Origin: Cytophagales bacterium
Lineage (GTDB): Bacteria; Bacteroidota; Bacteroidia; Cytophagales; Amoebophilaceae
NCBI GenBank assembly: GCA_020629455.1
Contig: JAHDDH010000001.1
Coordinates: 232,720 to 296,719, forward strand
Reading direction: 5' to 3'
Length of the DNA stretch: 64,000 bases
Shown here: positions 53,228 to 62,518 of the stretch, piece by piece
Position numbering within the stretch: position 1 is the first letter of the stretch
Layout: each line of letters begins with the position of its first letter
Position numbers and translations under genes: made by a program
Notes under the pieces: generated by a model
What the model was told of the DNA's origin: nothing
The model's input: only the letters and a program-made list of their open reading frames with translations
Database searches by the model: none

Positions 53228-54631
53228 TTATTTTTTCCGAATTTTTATTTTTTTAATACTACTGATAAGATTAACTATCCACATCAAATGAAATGAAAAA
53301 TGATCTTTCCGTGCTTGTAAAAAAATCAATAGACCTATGGGGAATAGTATAAGATGAGGTAGCCAAACACCCAGTCGAATATCAATTAAATGTTGTTTGG
53401 CATATTGATTTCCAATAATATCTAAAATATAATAGCATAAATAAAAAAAAATGGAAAAAATCATGGGAGCACCTAAGCCACCTTTTTTAATAATGACACC
53501 TGTAGGCGCACCAATCAAAAACATTAACAAACAACATAAAGTAATAGCCCATCTATTTTGTTTTTCAATGGTAAAATCAGTAAACTTTTCTTGGATTTTC
53601 TGGTATGATTTTTGGTATTTAAAAAGTTTTGATTGCATCGATTGGACCAAGGATAAGCTATTTTTCCACAAATTTTGATCAGGTAAATGTTGGGAAGATA
53701 ATTGATGATATAGTGTAGTAGTATCGGCTGGCAATAGATTTTCATTATTGATAGGTGATGAGTCTTCTTTCCAGAAACCTTGATAAATATTTTTTTTTGT
53801 CAACTGTACTATTTGTATTTTTTGTTCTTGAATTGCCTGGGTAAGATGATGTAAGGTTTGCATTTTTTTATTGTTTTTAAACCACATTTCTTCTGTTTCT
53901 TGTAATGCAAGAGAAGACAAATCAAAAGTCATTTGATTTTTTTGAAAATTACTTTGGTATAGCTTTTGTATAGCACAACCATCTTCTTTTTCTATCATAT
54001 AATGACTCCCATCATATAATTCCATCACAAGATGATTGCCTTGTGTATATATTTTTCCTTGTTTGGCTAGAGTAATATTGTTATTGCAAGCCTGTTCGTC
54101 GTATCCATAGATAATGATATTGTTTAATAAATCTTTTGTTTTTTTTTTGATTTTAATCGTATAACCAGGAATTCCTTTATAAAATACCCCTTCTTTGATA
54201 TTAACTGCGGGTTTTTTTCTACGCATATCGTATAGTAATCGATAGGCCTTTACATTAGATTGAGGAACTACATAATTATTAGACACAAATGCAATACCCA
54301 TCAAACAACAAACCAATAAAAATAATGGCCATAATATACGGTAGAGTGAAATTCCTATATTTTTTAGTGCAATTAATTCAAAATGCTCACTTAAATTACC
54401 AAAAGTAATTAAAGAAGAAAGTAATATAGCCAAAGGAAAAGCTATTGGAGTGGTATTGATACTAAAATAAAAAAAAAGCTGACTATACACCCACCATCCC
54501 AAACCTTTACCTGCAAATTCATCGAAAAAGACCAAAAAAAATTGCATGAAAAAAATAAATACCACCACCAAAAATGTACCAAGGAAAGGTTTTAAAAAAC
54601 TTTTAATAAGCAATTGGTCTATTTTTTTCAT
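53228..54631 (-). CDS. LptG/LptF permease of the LPS exporter
   Basis: A 467-residue YjgP/YjgQ-family membrane protein. There are three N-terminal helices (residues about 10-110), a periplasmic jellyroll domain (about 130-330, with GIPGYTIKIKKKTKDLLNNI), and three C-terminal helices. LptF and LptG with LptB pull LPS from the inner membrane. Only one of the pair is in the window; LptF versus LptG cannot be decided. It starts one base after the stop of the upstream TPR/PBP1 gene. Confidence 0.88.
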   Translation of the reverse strand: MKKIDQLLIKSFLKPFLGTFLVVVFIFFMQFFLVFFDEFAGKGLGWWVYSQLFFYFSINTTPIAFPLAILLSSLITFGNLSEHFELIALKNIGISLYRILWPLFLLVCCLMGIAFVSNNYVVPQSNVKAYRLLYDMRRKKPAVNIKEGVFYKGIPGYTIKIKKKTKDLLNNIIIYGYDEQACNNNITLAKQGKIYTQGNHLVMELYDGSHYMIEKEDGCAIQKLYQSNFQKNQMTFDLSSLALQETEEMWFKNNKKMQTLHHLTQAIQEQKIQIVQLTKKNIYQGFWKEDSSPINNENLLPADTTTLYHQLSSQHLPDQNLWKNSLSLVQSMQSKLFKYQKSYQKIQEKFTDFTIEKQNRWAITLCCLLMFLIGAPTGVIIKKGGLGAPMIFSIFFYLCYYILDIIGNQYAKQHLIDIRLGVWLPHLILFPIGLLIFLQARKDHFSFHLMWIVNLISSIKKIKIRKK

Positions 54632-54632
54632 C

Positions 54633-56423
54633 TTATTTTTGATTGGTAGGATTTATTTTTTGCAAGCTGCCATCCTGTAAAAAAAAAATGTTTACTTGTT
54701 GATCATCTCTATACTTTGTAAAATCATAACCAGCCATACCAATACCATGCATGTATTTTTTTTTCATAAAATAGCGTCCTTGTGTGTGCAACAATGGCCC
54801 TATTAGAAACATTAATTGATAGCCTATCACTGATGTATTGGCAGGATATTCACAAAATTCATGTAAAAATTTTATTCGAATATCAGCCAATTGAGGAGAT
54901 AAATCATAATTTTTTTGATCTTGTATGAGTTGCACATGCATCCGCTGCAATTGTGTAAGCGATATGGATTGAAGATGTATCCAAGAAGTATGTCCTATGA
55001 TGATCGCTGATGATTTCAAAAAGGCTAAAATTCCTAAGATATTATTTACCAATAAATCATCATTAGAAGCAATGTAAAGATGAGTAATATTTTCCAGCAC
55101 AACAGGAGATAATACATCTTTCTCTGTGATTTTATCATTTTTAAATTTATAAAGCATTGATTGTGCCGCTGTAAGATCAATAGGTAATAATATAACCTTC
55201 TCCGAACTATCAGATGTTTCAAAAAATTTTTTAAAAAAATAAGCTCTTGCTTGATCATCTGCTGACTCACCATAAATAATAGCTATTTTTTTAGGACATT
55301 TTTGTATTTGATCACAACATTCATACCATTTTTTGATTGCTTTGATTTGTGTGGAAATACTAGATTGAAATAAAAACGCATATGGATTATCATCAATAAC
55401 ATGTATATGCTGTGTAAAAGGATGCCAAAGCGTTATTTGATTTTTTTTAGAAAATGTATTGATTGGGGCTACACATGCTTCTTCTAAAGGACCAATGATA
55501 AGATCCATTTTTTGCAAAATTTTTTCATTCAAAATTTTTTTTACTGTCTCTACATTTCCCTGGCTATCGTATGGATGAATTTGAATCATTATATTTTTCT
55601 CTGCTAATTTTTTTACAGCTAGCCATATACCTTTGTAAAAATCAAGAGATATTTTCGATTGATGAACCATTTTTATATATTCTGGTGTATCATTATCATC
55701 ATAAGTCAGTGCTTCTACCAACATATCTTCTACTTCATGATCATAGGTGGCAGTAAAAAAAGGCAAAATTAAGGCCACATGATATATTTTTTTTTTTATA
55801 GTGGGAAGTGAGCCATATTGTTGAAATAGATAATCAGTCAGTTGATATTTTTGAATCCAACTTTGATATTTTTCTAGATTTACCCAAGTTTTTTGGATTA
55901 ATTTTTTTAAAATTTCTTTTGAAAAAGAAGGGTCTTTTTCCAGACTACTGTCTAAAATATTGGTCAAAACATCAACATCTTGTATTGCTTTTAAATAATA
56001 TTTTTTAGTTTGTAAAATCTCCTCATCAGAATGTTTGATTTGAGAAATAATTTGTAAAGCTCTTTCATAATCTTTATTTTGAAAACAAAGATTACTCAGC
56101 CAATACTTTACTTCATCTATTTTCTTCCATTTTGGAAAATCGTCTTGTATTTTATAAAAAATTTCTGCTGCTAAATTTTTTTCTCCACAATGATATGCTG
56201 ATAAAGCATAATAAAACATAGGATAAGCTTTTTTTTTAGGCAAATGCTCTTGTTCAATCATCAATTTCTTCAACAATTTTTTTGCTTTATCATAATCTTT
56301 CAGTAAAAAATAATGATAGGCTTTTTGAAAGTGTTGGTGGTCTATTTTTTTAGCAGATTTTGCAAAAAAAGCAAAAAAAACAAAAAAAAAATAGAAAAAT
56401 AGAAAAATAGAAAAAATACGCAT
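54633..56423 (-). CDS. TPR plus type-1 periplasmic-binding-fold protein
   Basis: A 596-residue exported protein. An N-terminal signal segment (IFLFFYFFFVFFAFFAKSAK) is followed by TPR-like helices at about residues 30-200 (HFQKAYHYFLLKDYDKAKKL, then YPMFYYALSAYHCGEKNLAA and YWLSNLCFQNKDYERALQI). A type-1 periplasmic binding fold starts at about residue 215 (HVALILPFF, then LIIGPLEEACVAPINTFSKK). This architecture recalls LpoA-like proteins that activate cell-wall synthases, and Bacteroidota ABC-substrate-like proteins. The ligand is unknown. It is the last gene before lptG/F. Confidence 0.75.
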   Translation of the reverse strand: MRIFSIFLFFYFFFVFFAFFAKSAKKIDHQHFQKAYHYFLLKDYDKAKKLLKKLMIEQEHLPKKKAYPMFYYALSAYHCGEKNLAAEIFYKIQDDFPKWKKIDEVKYWLSNLCFQNKDYERALQIISQIKHSDEEILQTKKYYLKAIQDVDVLTNILDSSLEKDPSFSKEILKKLIQKTWVNLEKYQSWIQKYQLTDYLFQQYGSLPTIKKKIYHVALILPFFTATYDHEVEDMLVEALTYDDNDTPEYIKMVHQSKISLDFYKGIWLAVKKLAEKNIMIQIHPYDSQGNVETVKKILNEKILQKMDLIIGPLEEACVAPINTFSKKNQITLWHPFTQHIHVIDDNPYAFLFQSSISTQIKAIKKWYECCDQIQKCPKKIAIIYGESADDQARAYFFKKFFETSDSSEKVILLPIDLTAAQSMLYKFKNDKITEKDVLSPVVLENITHLYIASNDDLLVNNILGILAFLKSSAIIIGHTSWIHLQSISLTQLQRMHVQLIQDQKNYDLSPQLADIRIKFLHEFCEYPANTSVIGYQLMFLIGPLLHTQGRYFMKKKYMHGIGMAGYDFTKYRDDQQVNIFFLQDGSLQKINPTNQK

Positions 56424-56450
56424 ACGATATATTCATTATATAATCTATAT

Positions 56451-57704
56451 TCAACCTACCGACACTTCCTGTAAAGAATCTATTTGAAAATATTTTTGTG
56501 CTATATGCATAATATCTTGAGCTTGTACAGCACATATTTTATAATACAACTGCTGATAATAATTTTTTTTGAGATGATAAAATTGGGTCTGCGCAAATAA
56601 ATCCATAGTAGCTAAAGGTCCATCAAATATGGAAAGCAGCTGCCCTTGTAGATGATTTTTTAGCTGATGCAATGCTTGTGAAGAAATCATTGTTTGCTGT
56701 AAATCTTCAATCACTTGATAAATGGCCTGAATTGCTTTTTTTCTTATACTTTTTAAAACATCTGTGTTAATCAAAAAAATACTTGTTTCCACCAAGGGAA
56801 TTATCTGAGAAAAAATACCATAAGTATAACCTTTTTTTTCTCTTAATATTTGATTGAGCTTCGAACCAAAATATCCACCAAGCAATTCATTGGTAATCCA
56901 CAACATAGGGTAATCTACATGCTGTTTGGGCACTAAAATTTTTCCTATGCAAATGGCTGTTTGCAAACTTTTTTTTTCTATATATATTTTTTTACTTGAT
57001 TTTTGATTCTTAGAAAAAAAAAATGGAGCAGTTTTATAAGATTTTATTTGAAAACTATGTAAATAATTTTGTGTTTTTTTCCATGAAAAATCATCTATTT
57101 TTCCACAAAAAAAAATACTTTGTAAATGATGAAAATACTGATAATAAAAACGTTTGATATCTTTTAAACTGAGGGCATCTATATTTTTTTCATCCAAATG
57201 TTTCCCTAAAGGATGATTTTTTCCCCATAAAATGGAAAACATTTTTTTTTTAGCGACATAGTCATTTTTTTCTTGATCAATGATACATTGATGCTTTGCT
57301 CTTTTTTTTAAAATTAAAAATTCATTTTCGTCAAATGTGGGATATTGTAAAAATGATTGAATTAACTGAAATATTGCATGGTAATGTTGTTCCAGGGTCA
57401 GCAGTTTAATTTTTACAAAATCATATTGAGAAAAAATTTGTACATAAGCGCCATAAGCATCAATAAAGCGTGCAATATCAATAGCAGTTTTACCACGTGT
57501 GCCTTTTTGTATCAAACGGGCTGTAAAAAAAGACGTTCCAGGCAATAATTCATATTTTTTACCTGCGTTTAAAATAATTTCAAGTTGCACAAAACCTAAC
57601 CGATGGGCTCTAAAAAAAAAGGGGAAATGGTTATGTTTTTTAGGAAAAATAGGCCTAGGCACTACAATTGGAAAGTAATCAGGAGGAGTATTCCGATTGA
57701 GCAT
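56451..57704 (-). CDS. M16-family peptidase-like protein, apparently non-catalytic
   Basis: A 417-residue protein with the M16 (pitrilysin/mitochondrial processing peptidase) fold: QLEIILNAGKKYELLPGTSFF near the start, then RGKTAIDIARFIDAYGAYV, and GGYFGSKLNQILREKKGYTYG in the second half, which is the family's typical substrate-binding motif. The HxxEH zinc motif that should follow the first segment is absent (SFFTARLIQKG). It therefore resembles the inactive partner subunits of Bacteroidota M16 pairs. The active partner is not adjacent. No signal peptide is clear. Confidence 0.85.
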   Translation of the reverse strand: MLNRNTPPDYFPIVVPRPIFPKKHNHFPFFFRAHRLGFVQLEIILNAGKKYELLPGTSFFTARLIQKGTRGKTAIDIARFIDAYGAYVQIFSQYDFVKIKLLTLEQHYHAIFQLIQSFLQYPTFDENEFLILKKRAKHQCIIDQEKNDYVAKKKMFSILWGKNHPLGKHLDEKNIDALSLKDIKRFYYQYFHHLQSIFFCGKIDDFSWKKTQNYLHSFQIKSYKTAPFFFSKNQKSSKKIYIEKKSLQTAICIGKILVPKQHVDYPMLWITNELLGGYFGSKLNQILREKKGYTYGIFSQIIPLVETSIFLINTDVLKSIRKKAIQAIYQVIEDLQQTMISSQALHQLKNHLQGQLLSIFDGPLATMDLFAQTQFYHLKKNYYQQLYYKICAVQAQDIMHIAQKYFQIDSLQEVSVG

Positions 57705-57724
57705 ACAAACAAATACTTTGAATT

Positions 57725-59524
57725 TTAATAAAAATTATGTCTTTGGTCTTGTATATCTGCTAGCTGCTTCAAATAATTTTTAAAATTAAAATTTTGTAAA
57801 ATCATTGCTAGCTGTTGGTTTTGTTTTTTATAATCTGCTACTGTGGTTGTTTTTTCTTTCATTTGCCCTTGTTGTTTCACCAAAAATAACCATAAACCCT
57901 CTCGAGTAGGCCGTACATATATTTTTTTTGAATCAACATTGCCAAATATAACACCTAAAAACTCATTATCACTGCCCCCTCCTACTGGCAAATGCCTTTG
58001 ATCAAATGTTAGTTGATGATCCATAATTTTCACTTTATATTTTTGAGCAATAATCTCCAATGTAATGCCTGATTGTATTTCTTTTTGGAGCATATGGTAT
58101 TTTTTTTGAATACTATTTTTTTTCTCTAAAATTTTCTTTATGGATGAAGACACTTCTGCTAAAGGCAAAAATCTTTTTTTATTTTTTTGAGTCATCATGG
58201 CTACCATATAATGTTGATTCACTTCAAATACAGAAGATACTCGACCAGGCTTTGCTTCGTTGTATAGCCAACGCACAATCTCACGTGCATATGTATGATG
58301 TTGATCAATACCATGACTATCTTCATGTATAGCAGTAGATGTATAGATTGTAAAATTATTTTTGGCTGCATAAGCTTTGAATTCTGCTACGGAAGATGCA
58401 TGTTTTGTGAGTAAAGAGGCTTGACGAAATAAATTATTTTTTTCTTGATCTCCTACAGTCATTTCTTTGGTTAAAACAAGCAGATCATATTTTTTTTCTT
58501 TAGGATAAGTTGCTACAACCTTGAATAATTGATAAACCTGCCCTTGTTTCACAGGTCCTAACACTTGCTGATTGTAAAACTTTTTCTCTTGAGGAAACAA
58601 AGAAAACATTTGTTTTTCTGTCAATGTTTGTGTTGTATTTTGATGGTCATCTGTATGCATTTTTAAAAACTGATGACAGTCTTTGGATATTGCAAACTGG
58701 TGGGCTAAAGAAGTGAGTTCTTTTTCAAAATCAATGACAGTCTTTGAATATGGTACAATAGGTAAAGCAACATAAACTATTGCCCTACTTTCTTTAACAG
58801 CATATTTTTTTTTATGTTTTTCATAATAATTTTTTACCATATCTTCTGTGACTTCAGTACTGCTAGGAGAAATATTTTGGTGAGGAATCCAACAATATTG
58901 TACTTTTTTATAAATGGATTGTAATTTTTGTTTTTTCTCTGCTTCTAAATTATTAATGTAAATACTTTTTTGTAGCAAAGTGTGTAACTTTTTTTTTAGT
59001 CGAGCATCTTTTAAACTGCTTTCTAAAGCTTGCCACTGTTTTTGTTTTTCATGAGATGCCTGGGCAATATTTTCCAGATATGTAATAATATCTTTTTTAT
59101 CAAATTTTTTTGTTTTAGGATCTGTAAATGCTTGTACAAGCTCTGGATGTATATGGTCTCCTTGTATCATATCGATCATTTCTTCATCACTCACTGTAAG
59201 GGATAAATTTTGACAAGATTGTTGATACATTCTTTCTAAAACCATATTTTCCCACACTTCATCACGTATTCTTGCTTGTACTTCTGGAGAAGGATAACGC
59301 TGATGTTGCAAATAAAAATAATAACGTGCTTTTTCTAAAATGTGTTGAAAATCTGTAAATAAGATACTTTCATGATTAATTTTTCCAATCACTTGGCTAT
59401 TTTTATTACGAAAAATAGAATGAATACTCAAAAGATCTCTTCCAAATAAAAACAAAAGCAGTCCTAATGTGATAAAAGTAAAAACAATTCCAGAACGCTT
59501 CCGAATAGTATTGATAAATGCCAT
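57725..59524 (-). CDS. PpiD-like periplasmic folding factor without parvulin domain
   Basis: A 599-residue protein anchored by one N-terminal helix (SGIVFTFITLGLLLFLFG), followed by the SurA-N-type helical domain (VIGKINHESILFTDFQHIL, then RDEVWENMVLERMYQQS). The segment LGPVKQGQVYQLFKVVATYP is where PpiD proteins of this phylum pass into a parvulin domain, but here it runs directly into YDLLVLTKEMTVGDQEK and the C-terminal domain. No SHILI-type parvulin core is visible. It should chaperone outer-membrane or exported proteins. Typical relatives are about 700 residues. It precedes the M16-like gene by 20 bases. Confidence 0.8.
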   Translation of the reverse strand: MAFINTIRKRSGIVFTFITLGLLLFLFGRDLLSIHSIFRNKNSQVIGKINHESILFTDFQHILEKARYYFYLQHQRYPSPEVQARIRDEVWENMVLERMYQQSCQNLSLTVSDEEMIDMIQGDHIHPELVQAFTDPKTKKFDKKDIITYLENIAQASHEKQKQWQALESSLKDARLKKKLHTLLQKSIYINNLEAEKKQKLQSIYKKVQYCWIPHQNISPSSTEVTEDMVKNYYEKHKKKYAVKESRAIVYVALPIVPYSKTVIDFEKELTSLAHQFAISKDCHQFLKMHTDDHQNTTQTLTEKQMFSLFPQEKKFYNQQVLGPVKQGQVYQLFKVVATYPKEKKYDLLVLTKEMTVGDQEKNNLFRQASLLTKHASSVAEFKAYAAKNNFTIYTSTAIHEDSHGIDQHHTYAREIVRWLYNEAKPGRVSSVFEVNQHYMVAMMTQKNKKRFLPLAEVSSSIKKILEKKNSIQKKYHMLQKEIQSGITLEIIAQKYKVKIMDHQLTFDQRHLPVGGGSDNEFLGVIFGNVDSKKIYVRPTREGLWLFLVKQQGQMKEKTTTVADYKKQNQQLAMILQNFNFKNYLKQLADIQDQRHNFY

Positions 59525-59566
59525 GAATGGTTAAAATAAAAAAAAGCCAATAATAGCTTAAAAATT

Positions 59567-61036
59567 TCAGTCTATAATTAAATATAGTATATGAGGAAAA
59601 ATGCCAAATATAATTATTAATAAAATAATACTCCACAGCATCATTTTTTTTCCAAATAAGATTTGAAAATTTGTTGGAGAGGCATGAGGCAAGGATGTTG
59701 AAAAAAACTCTTGAAAAATAGTAGCATAAAAATAAACACCCAAAAACATAACCCATCCTAAAAAAAACAACCAAACAACAGCAGGGCCTACACTCATACT
59801 TTGAATAATACCCAAAATCAACAATCCCTTGGATAAAAATCCAACAGATCCAGGAATTCCTATAGATGCCAAAAAACATCCACCAAACATAATAGTCAAA
59901 AAAGAACTTTTGACATTTATTCTTTGGCAATCATCAATAGTTGTAATACCTCTAGTTTTAAAAATATCCAATAAAATAAATGACAAAGCAACTGTAAGAC
60001 TATGGCTAAACATTTGTACTATGGCACTTTGATAACATAAATCCCCCCCTATGACACATCCCAATAAAGCATACCCCATGTAACTTATGGAAGTATAGGC
60101 TATCATCATTTTTAAAGAATGACTACGTAAAGCCAAAAAAAATCCATAACCAATAGTAAAAATTGCCAAAATACCAAGCAACACACCGTGCGATTTCATA
60201 TAATGAGGAAATAATATCGTAACAATGCGCAATAACCCATAACCCCCTAGTTTCAACAAAAGACTGGCCAAAAGTATAGAAACAACCGTATGGGCTGCAG
60301 TATGCGCCTTGGGTAGCCAAATATGAAAAGGGAAAATACCCAGCTTGATCAAAAATCCAATTAACAATAAATAAAAAGACAATAATGAAGAAAAATTTCC
60401 TTGAAAAATAGGAGTAGGTTGTGATGTAAAAATCATCTCTAGCGTAGGCAATCTATCACCATTGACAAACGCAACATATAGCAAAATACCCATCCACACA
60501 CATAAAGCTCCCCAAAAATTAAAAATCAAAAACTGTTTCCCTGCATATTGGCGCCCTGCATGCCCCCATTTCAAAATCATAAAATATAATGGAAACAAAG
60601 AAAGCTCCATAAAAACATAGAATAAAACAATATCAAACGAAAAAAAAGCCCCTACAATACTACTCGATAAAAATAAATAGACCATGCAATACATTTTCAC
60701 ATTTTGTGTGATAGACCAAGAAAGCAATATACCCAGGGGTAAAATAAAAGCAGAGAGCAACAGGAAAGGAAAATTGTAAGCATCTACACCTAAAAAATAA
60801 TCTACCATCAAAAAAGATTGATCTAGCAGCTTAAAATGTAGCCAAGGAATCTTTTCAGAAAAAAACAGTACCTGTTTACTGAAAAAATTAACACGAAAAA
60901 AAAGAAAAATAATGACTCCACTTTGGCAAAGCATGGTCAATAATGTACCGTATCTAAAAATAGATACATGTTTTGATTTAAAAAAAGAAAAGATCAACAT
61001 ACCCACAAGCGGTATACTGATGATAGCCGTAAGCAT
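59567..61036 (-). CDS. nuoM: NADH-quinone oxidoreductase subunit M
   Basis: A 489-residue antiporter-like membrane subunit of complex I with about 14 helices. Proton-channel residues appear in FYVFMELSLFPLYFMI (Glu) and GFLIKLGIFPFHIWLPKAHTAAH (Lys and Lys), followed by YTSISYMGYALLGC. It couples quinone reduction to proton pumping. nuoN, normally next to it, is not here; the neighbouring genes are a repeat protein and the PpiD-like gene, so the nuo operon has been broken up. Confidence 0.94.
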   Translation of the reverse strand: MLTAIISIPLVGMLIFSFFKSKHVSIFRYGTLLTMLCQSGVIIFLFFRVNFFSKQVLFFSEKIPWLHFKLLDQSFLMVDYFLGVDAYNFPFLLLSAFILPLGILLSWSITQNVKMYCMVYLFLSSSIVGAFFSFDIVLFYVFMELSLFPLYFMILKWGHAGRQYAGKQFLIFNFWGALCVWMGILLYVAFVNGDRLPTLEMIFTSQPTPIFQGNFSSLLSFYLLLIGFLIKLGIFPFHIWLPKAHTAAHTVVSILLASLLLKLGGYGLLRIVTILFPHYMKSHGVLLGILAIFTIGYGFFLALRSHSLKMMIAYTSISYMGYALLGCVIGGDLCYQSAIVQMFSHSLTVALSFILLDIFKTRGITTIDDCQRINVKSSFLTIMFGGCFLASIGIPGSVGFLSKGLLILGIIQSMSVGPAVVWLFFLGWVMFLGVYFYATIFQEFFSTSLPHASPTNFQILFGKKMMLWSIILLIIIFGIFPHILYLIID

Positions 61037-61066
61037 GGAAGAGATACAAGACTATTCTAGATATTT

Positions 61067-61669
61067 TTATTTAATTACAACAGAATAACCATTTTTTTTA
61101 TATTCTTTTATTTGTTTTTTTGTTAAAATTGCGTTTCCGACTTTATTAATTATTACGTGAAAATTTTTCTGTTCTTTTCTCTTCTTTTTTTTTGAAGAAA
61201 ATTGCTTAGTTTTTGAGCCAATACCTACTTGAGGCTGATGATTAGCAGTTAGATTTTTTTTATGTTTTTTTTTTATATTTTTTAGAGAATTAATAGGTGT
61301 TGTAATAGAAGGAGAAATAACAGAAGCATTATTAACTATTTGAACTGGAGGAATAGTGGCAGGCAATCTATTAATTTGAGGAGAATTAATAGGCGTTGTA
61401 ATAGAAGGAGAAACAACAGAAGCATTGTTAACTATTTGAACTGGAGGAATAGTGGCAGGCAATCTATTAATTTGAGGAGAATTAATAGGCGTTGTAATGG
61501 AAGGAGAAACAACAGAAGCATTGTTAACTATTTGAACTGGAGGAGGAATAGTGGCAGGCAATCTATTAATTGAAGTATACAACACAGGTTCTTTTTGAGG
61601 AGTAGGCAAAGCCTTGTTGCATTTTTTACAAAAAGAAAATGATAAGAGAGATAAAAAAAATAACATCAT
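61067..61669 (-). CDS. repeat-containing exported protein of unknown function
   Basis: A 200-residue protein I do not recognise. An N-terminal hydrophobic segment (MMLFFLSLLSFSFC) resembles a signal or lipoprotein signal. Residues 34-130 are three tandem copies of a 32-residue unit starting INRLPATIPP and ending TTPINS, the first with one extra Pro. The last 70 residues are lysine-rich, ending in a domain-like stretch (HVIINKVGNAILTKKQIKEY, then GYSVVIK). The repeat is rich in Pro, Ser, Thr and Asn, like an extended surface stalk. It lies between pyrF and nuoM. Confidence 0.6.
   Translation of the reverse strand: MMLFFLSLLSFSFCKKCNKALPTPQKEPVLYTSINRLPATIPPPVQIVNNASVVSPSITTPINSPQINRLPATIPPVQIVNNASVVSPSITTPINSPQINRLPATIPPVQIVNNASVISPSITTPINSLKNIKKKHKKNLTANHQPQVGIGSKTKQFSSKKKKRKEQKNFHVIINKVGNAILTKKQIKEYKKNGYSVVIK
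61280..61570 (-). repeat. three tandem 96-bp coding repeats
   Basis: The same 96-base unit occurs three times in frame, nearly identical at DNA level; copies begin at offsets of exactly 96 bases (for example at 61341, 61437 and 61533 on the plus strand). One copy carries a 3-base insertion (GGA). Near identity, including synonymous sites, implies recent duplication. Confidence 0.95.
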
Positions 61670-61674
61670 ATAAT

Positions 61675-62496
61675 TTACGAAATATTTTTTTTATCCAAAC
61701 ATTTCTCCATACTTTCTTGTATATTTTTCGTTTGTTGTATCACATCTTTTAAAAAATTTTTTCCTTGTCCTGCATAAAGAATGCTTCGCGTTGCATGTAC
61801 TATCAAACCCCCCATCTGGTTCATCCCTACTGCAGAAATTTTCTCTAAACTTCCTCCTTGAGCACCTATACCAGGCACTAATAAAAAATGATTTGGCACT
61901 ATGGCGCGTATTTTTTGCATATAATCCACACGTGTAGCCCCTACCACAAACATCATATGCGCTGCTGTTGACCAAGACTGTGCCCGTGCTATTACTTTTT
62001 CAAATAATAATTCTCCAGAAAGTAAAGGCAATGTTTGAAAATCTTGACTGCTTATGTTGGAGGTCAAAGCCAAAAGAATGACCCATTTGTTTTTATAATT
62101 TAAAAAAGGCTGTATACTATCATAGCCCATATAAGGAGACAATGTGATCGCATCCCAAGACATTTTTTCAAAAAAAATTTTAGCGTATTGTGCTGATGTA
62201 TTACCAATATCACCTCTTTTGGCATCGATAATTGATAAAGTATCTTTAGGAATATATGCCAATGTTTTTTCCAAAGACTCCCATCCTTGAACACCACGTG
62301 ACTCATAAAAAGCACTATTGGCTTTGTAAGCAATGCAATAAGAATGTGTAGCCTCTATGATTTGTTTATTAAACTCAAAAACAGGATCATCATAAGACAA
62401 AAAATGTGTAGGAATTTTATGAATATCTGTATCCAATCCTACACAGAGATATGAGCGTTTTTTTTGTATTTGCTCACATAAAAATTTTTTAGTCAT
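61675..62496 (-). CDS. pyrF: orotidine 5'-phosphate decarboxylase
   Basis: A 273-residue enzyme making UMP. It belongs to the longer (type 2) OMPDC group of Bacteroidota. Motifs are LCVGLDTDIHKIP at the start, AYKANSAFYESRG, the catalytic LSIIDAKRGDIGNTSAQYA and GATRVDYMQKIRAIVP. The Asp-Lys catalytic network in DAKRGD is intact. No other pyr gene is in the window, so it is unclear whether the full pyrimidine route is kept. Confidence 0.95.
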   Translation of the reverse strand: MTKKFLCEQIQKKRSYLCVGLDTDIHKIPTHFLSYDDPVFEFNKQIIEATHSYCIAYKANSAFYESRGVQGWESLEKTLAYIPKDTLSIIDAKRGDIGNTSAQYAKIFFEKMSWDAITLSPYMGYDSIQPFLNYKNKWVILLALTSNISSQDFQTLPLLSGELLFEKVIARAQSWSTAAHMMFVVGATRVDYMQKIRAIVPNHFLLVPGIGAQGGSLEKISAVGMNQMGGLIVHATRSILYAGQGKNFLKDVIQQTKNIQESMEKCLDKKNIS

Positions 62497-62518
62497 ATCA
62501 TTCAGAAAAAATATGTAT

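Noticed and set aside
61280..61570. Tandem repeats as a CRISPR array
   Set aside because: The units are contiguous, in frame and coding, with no spacers.
61340..61573. Plus-strand Arg/Asn-rich repeat frame
   Set aside because: It is the complement of the tandem repeats in the minus-strand protein, which has a signal sequence and a plausible ending.
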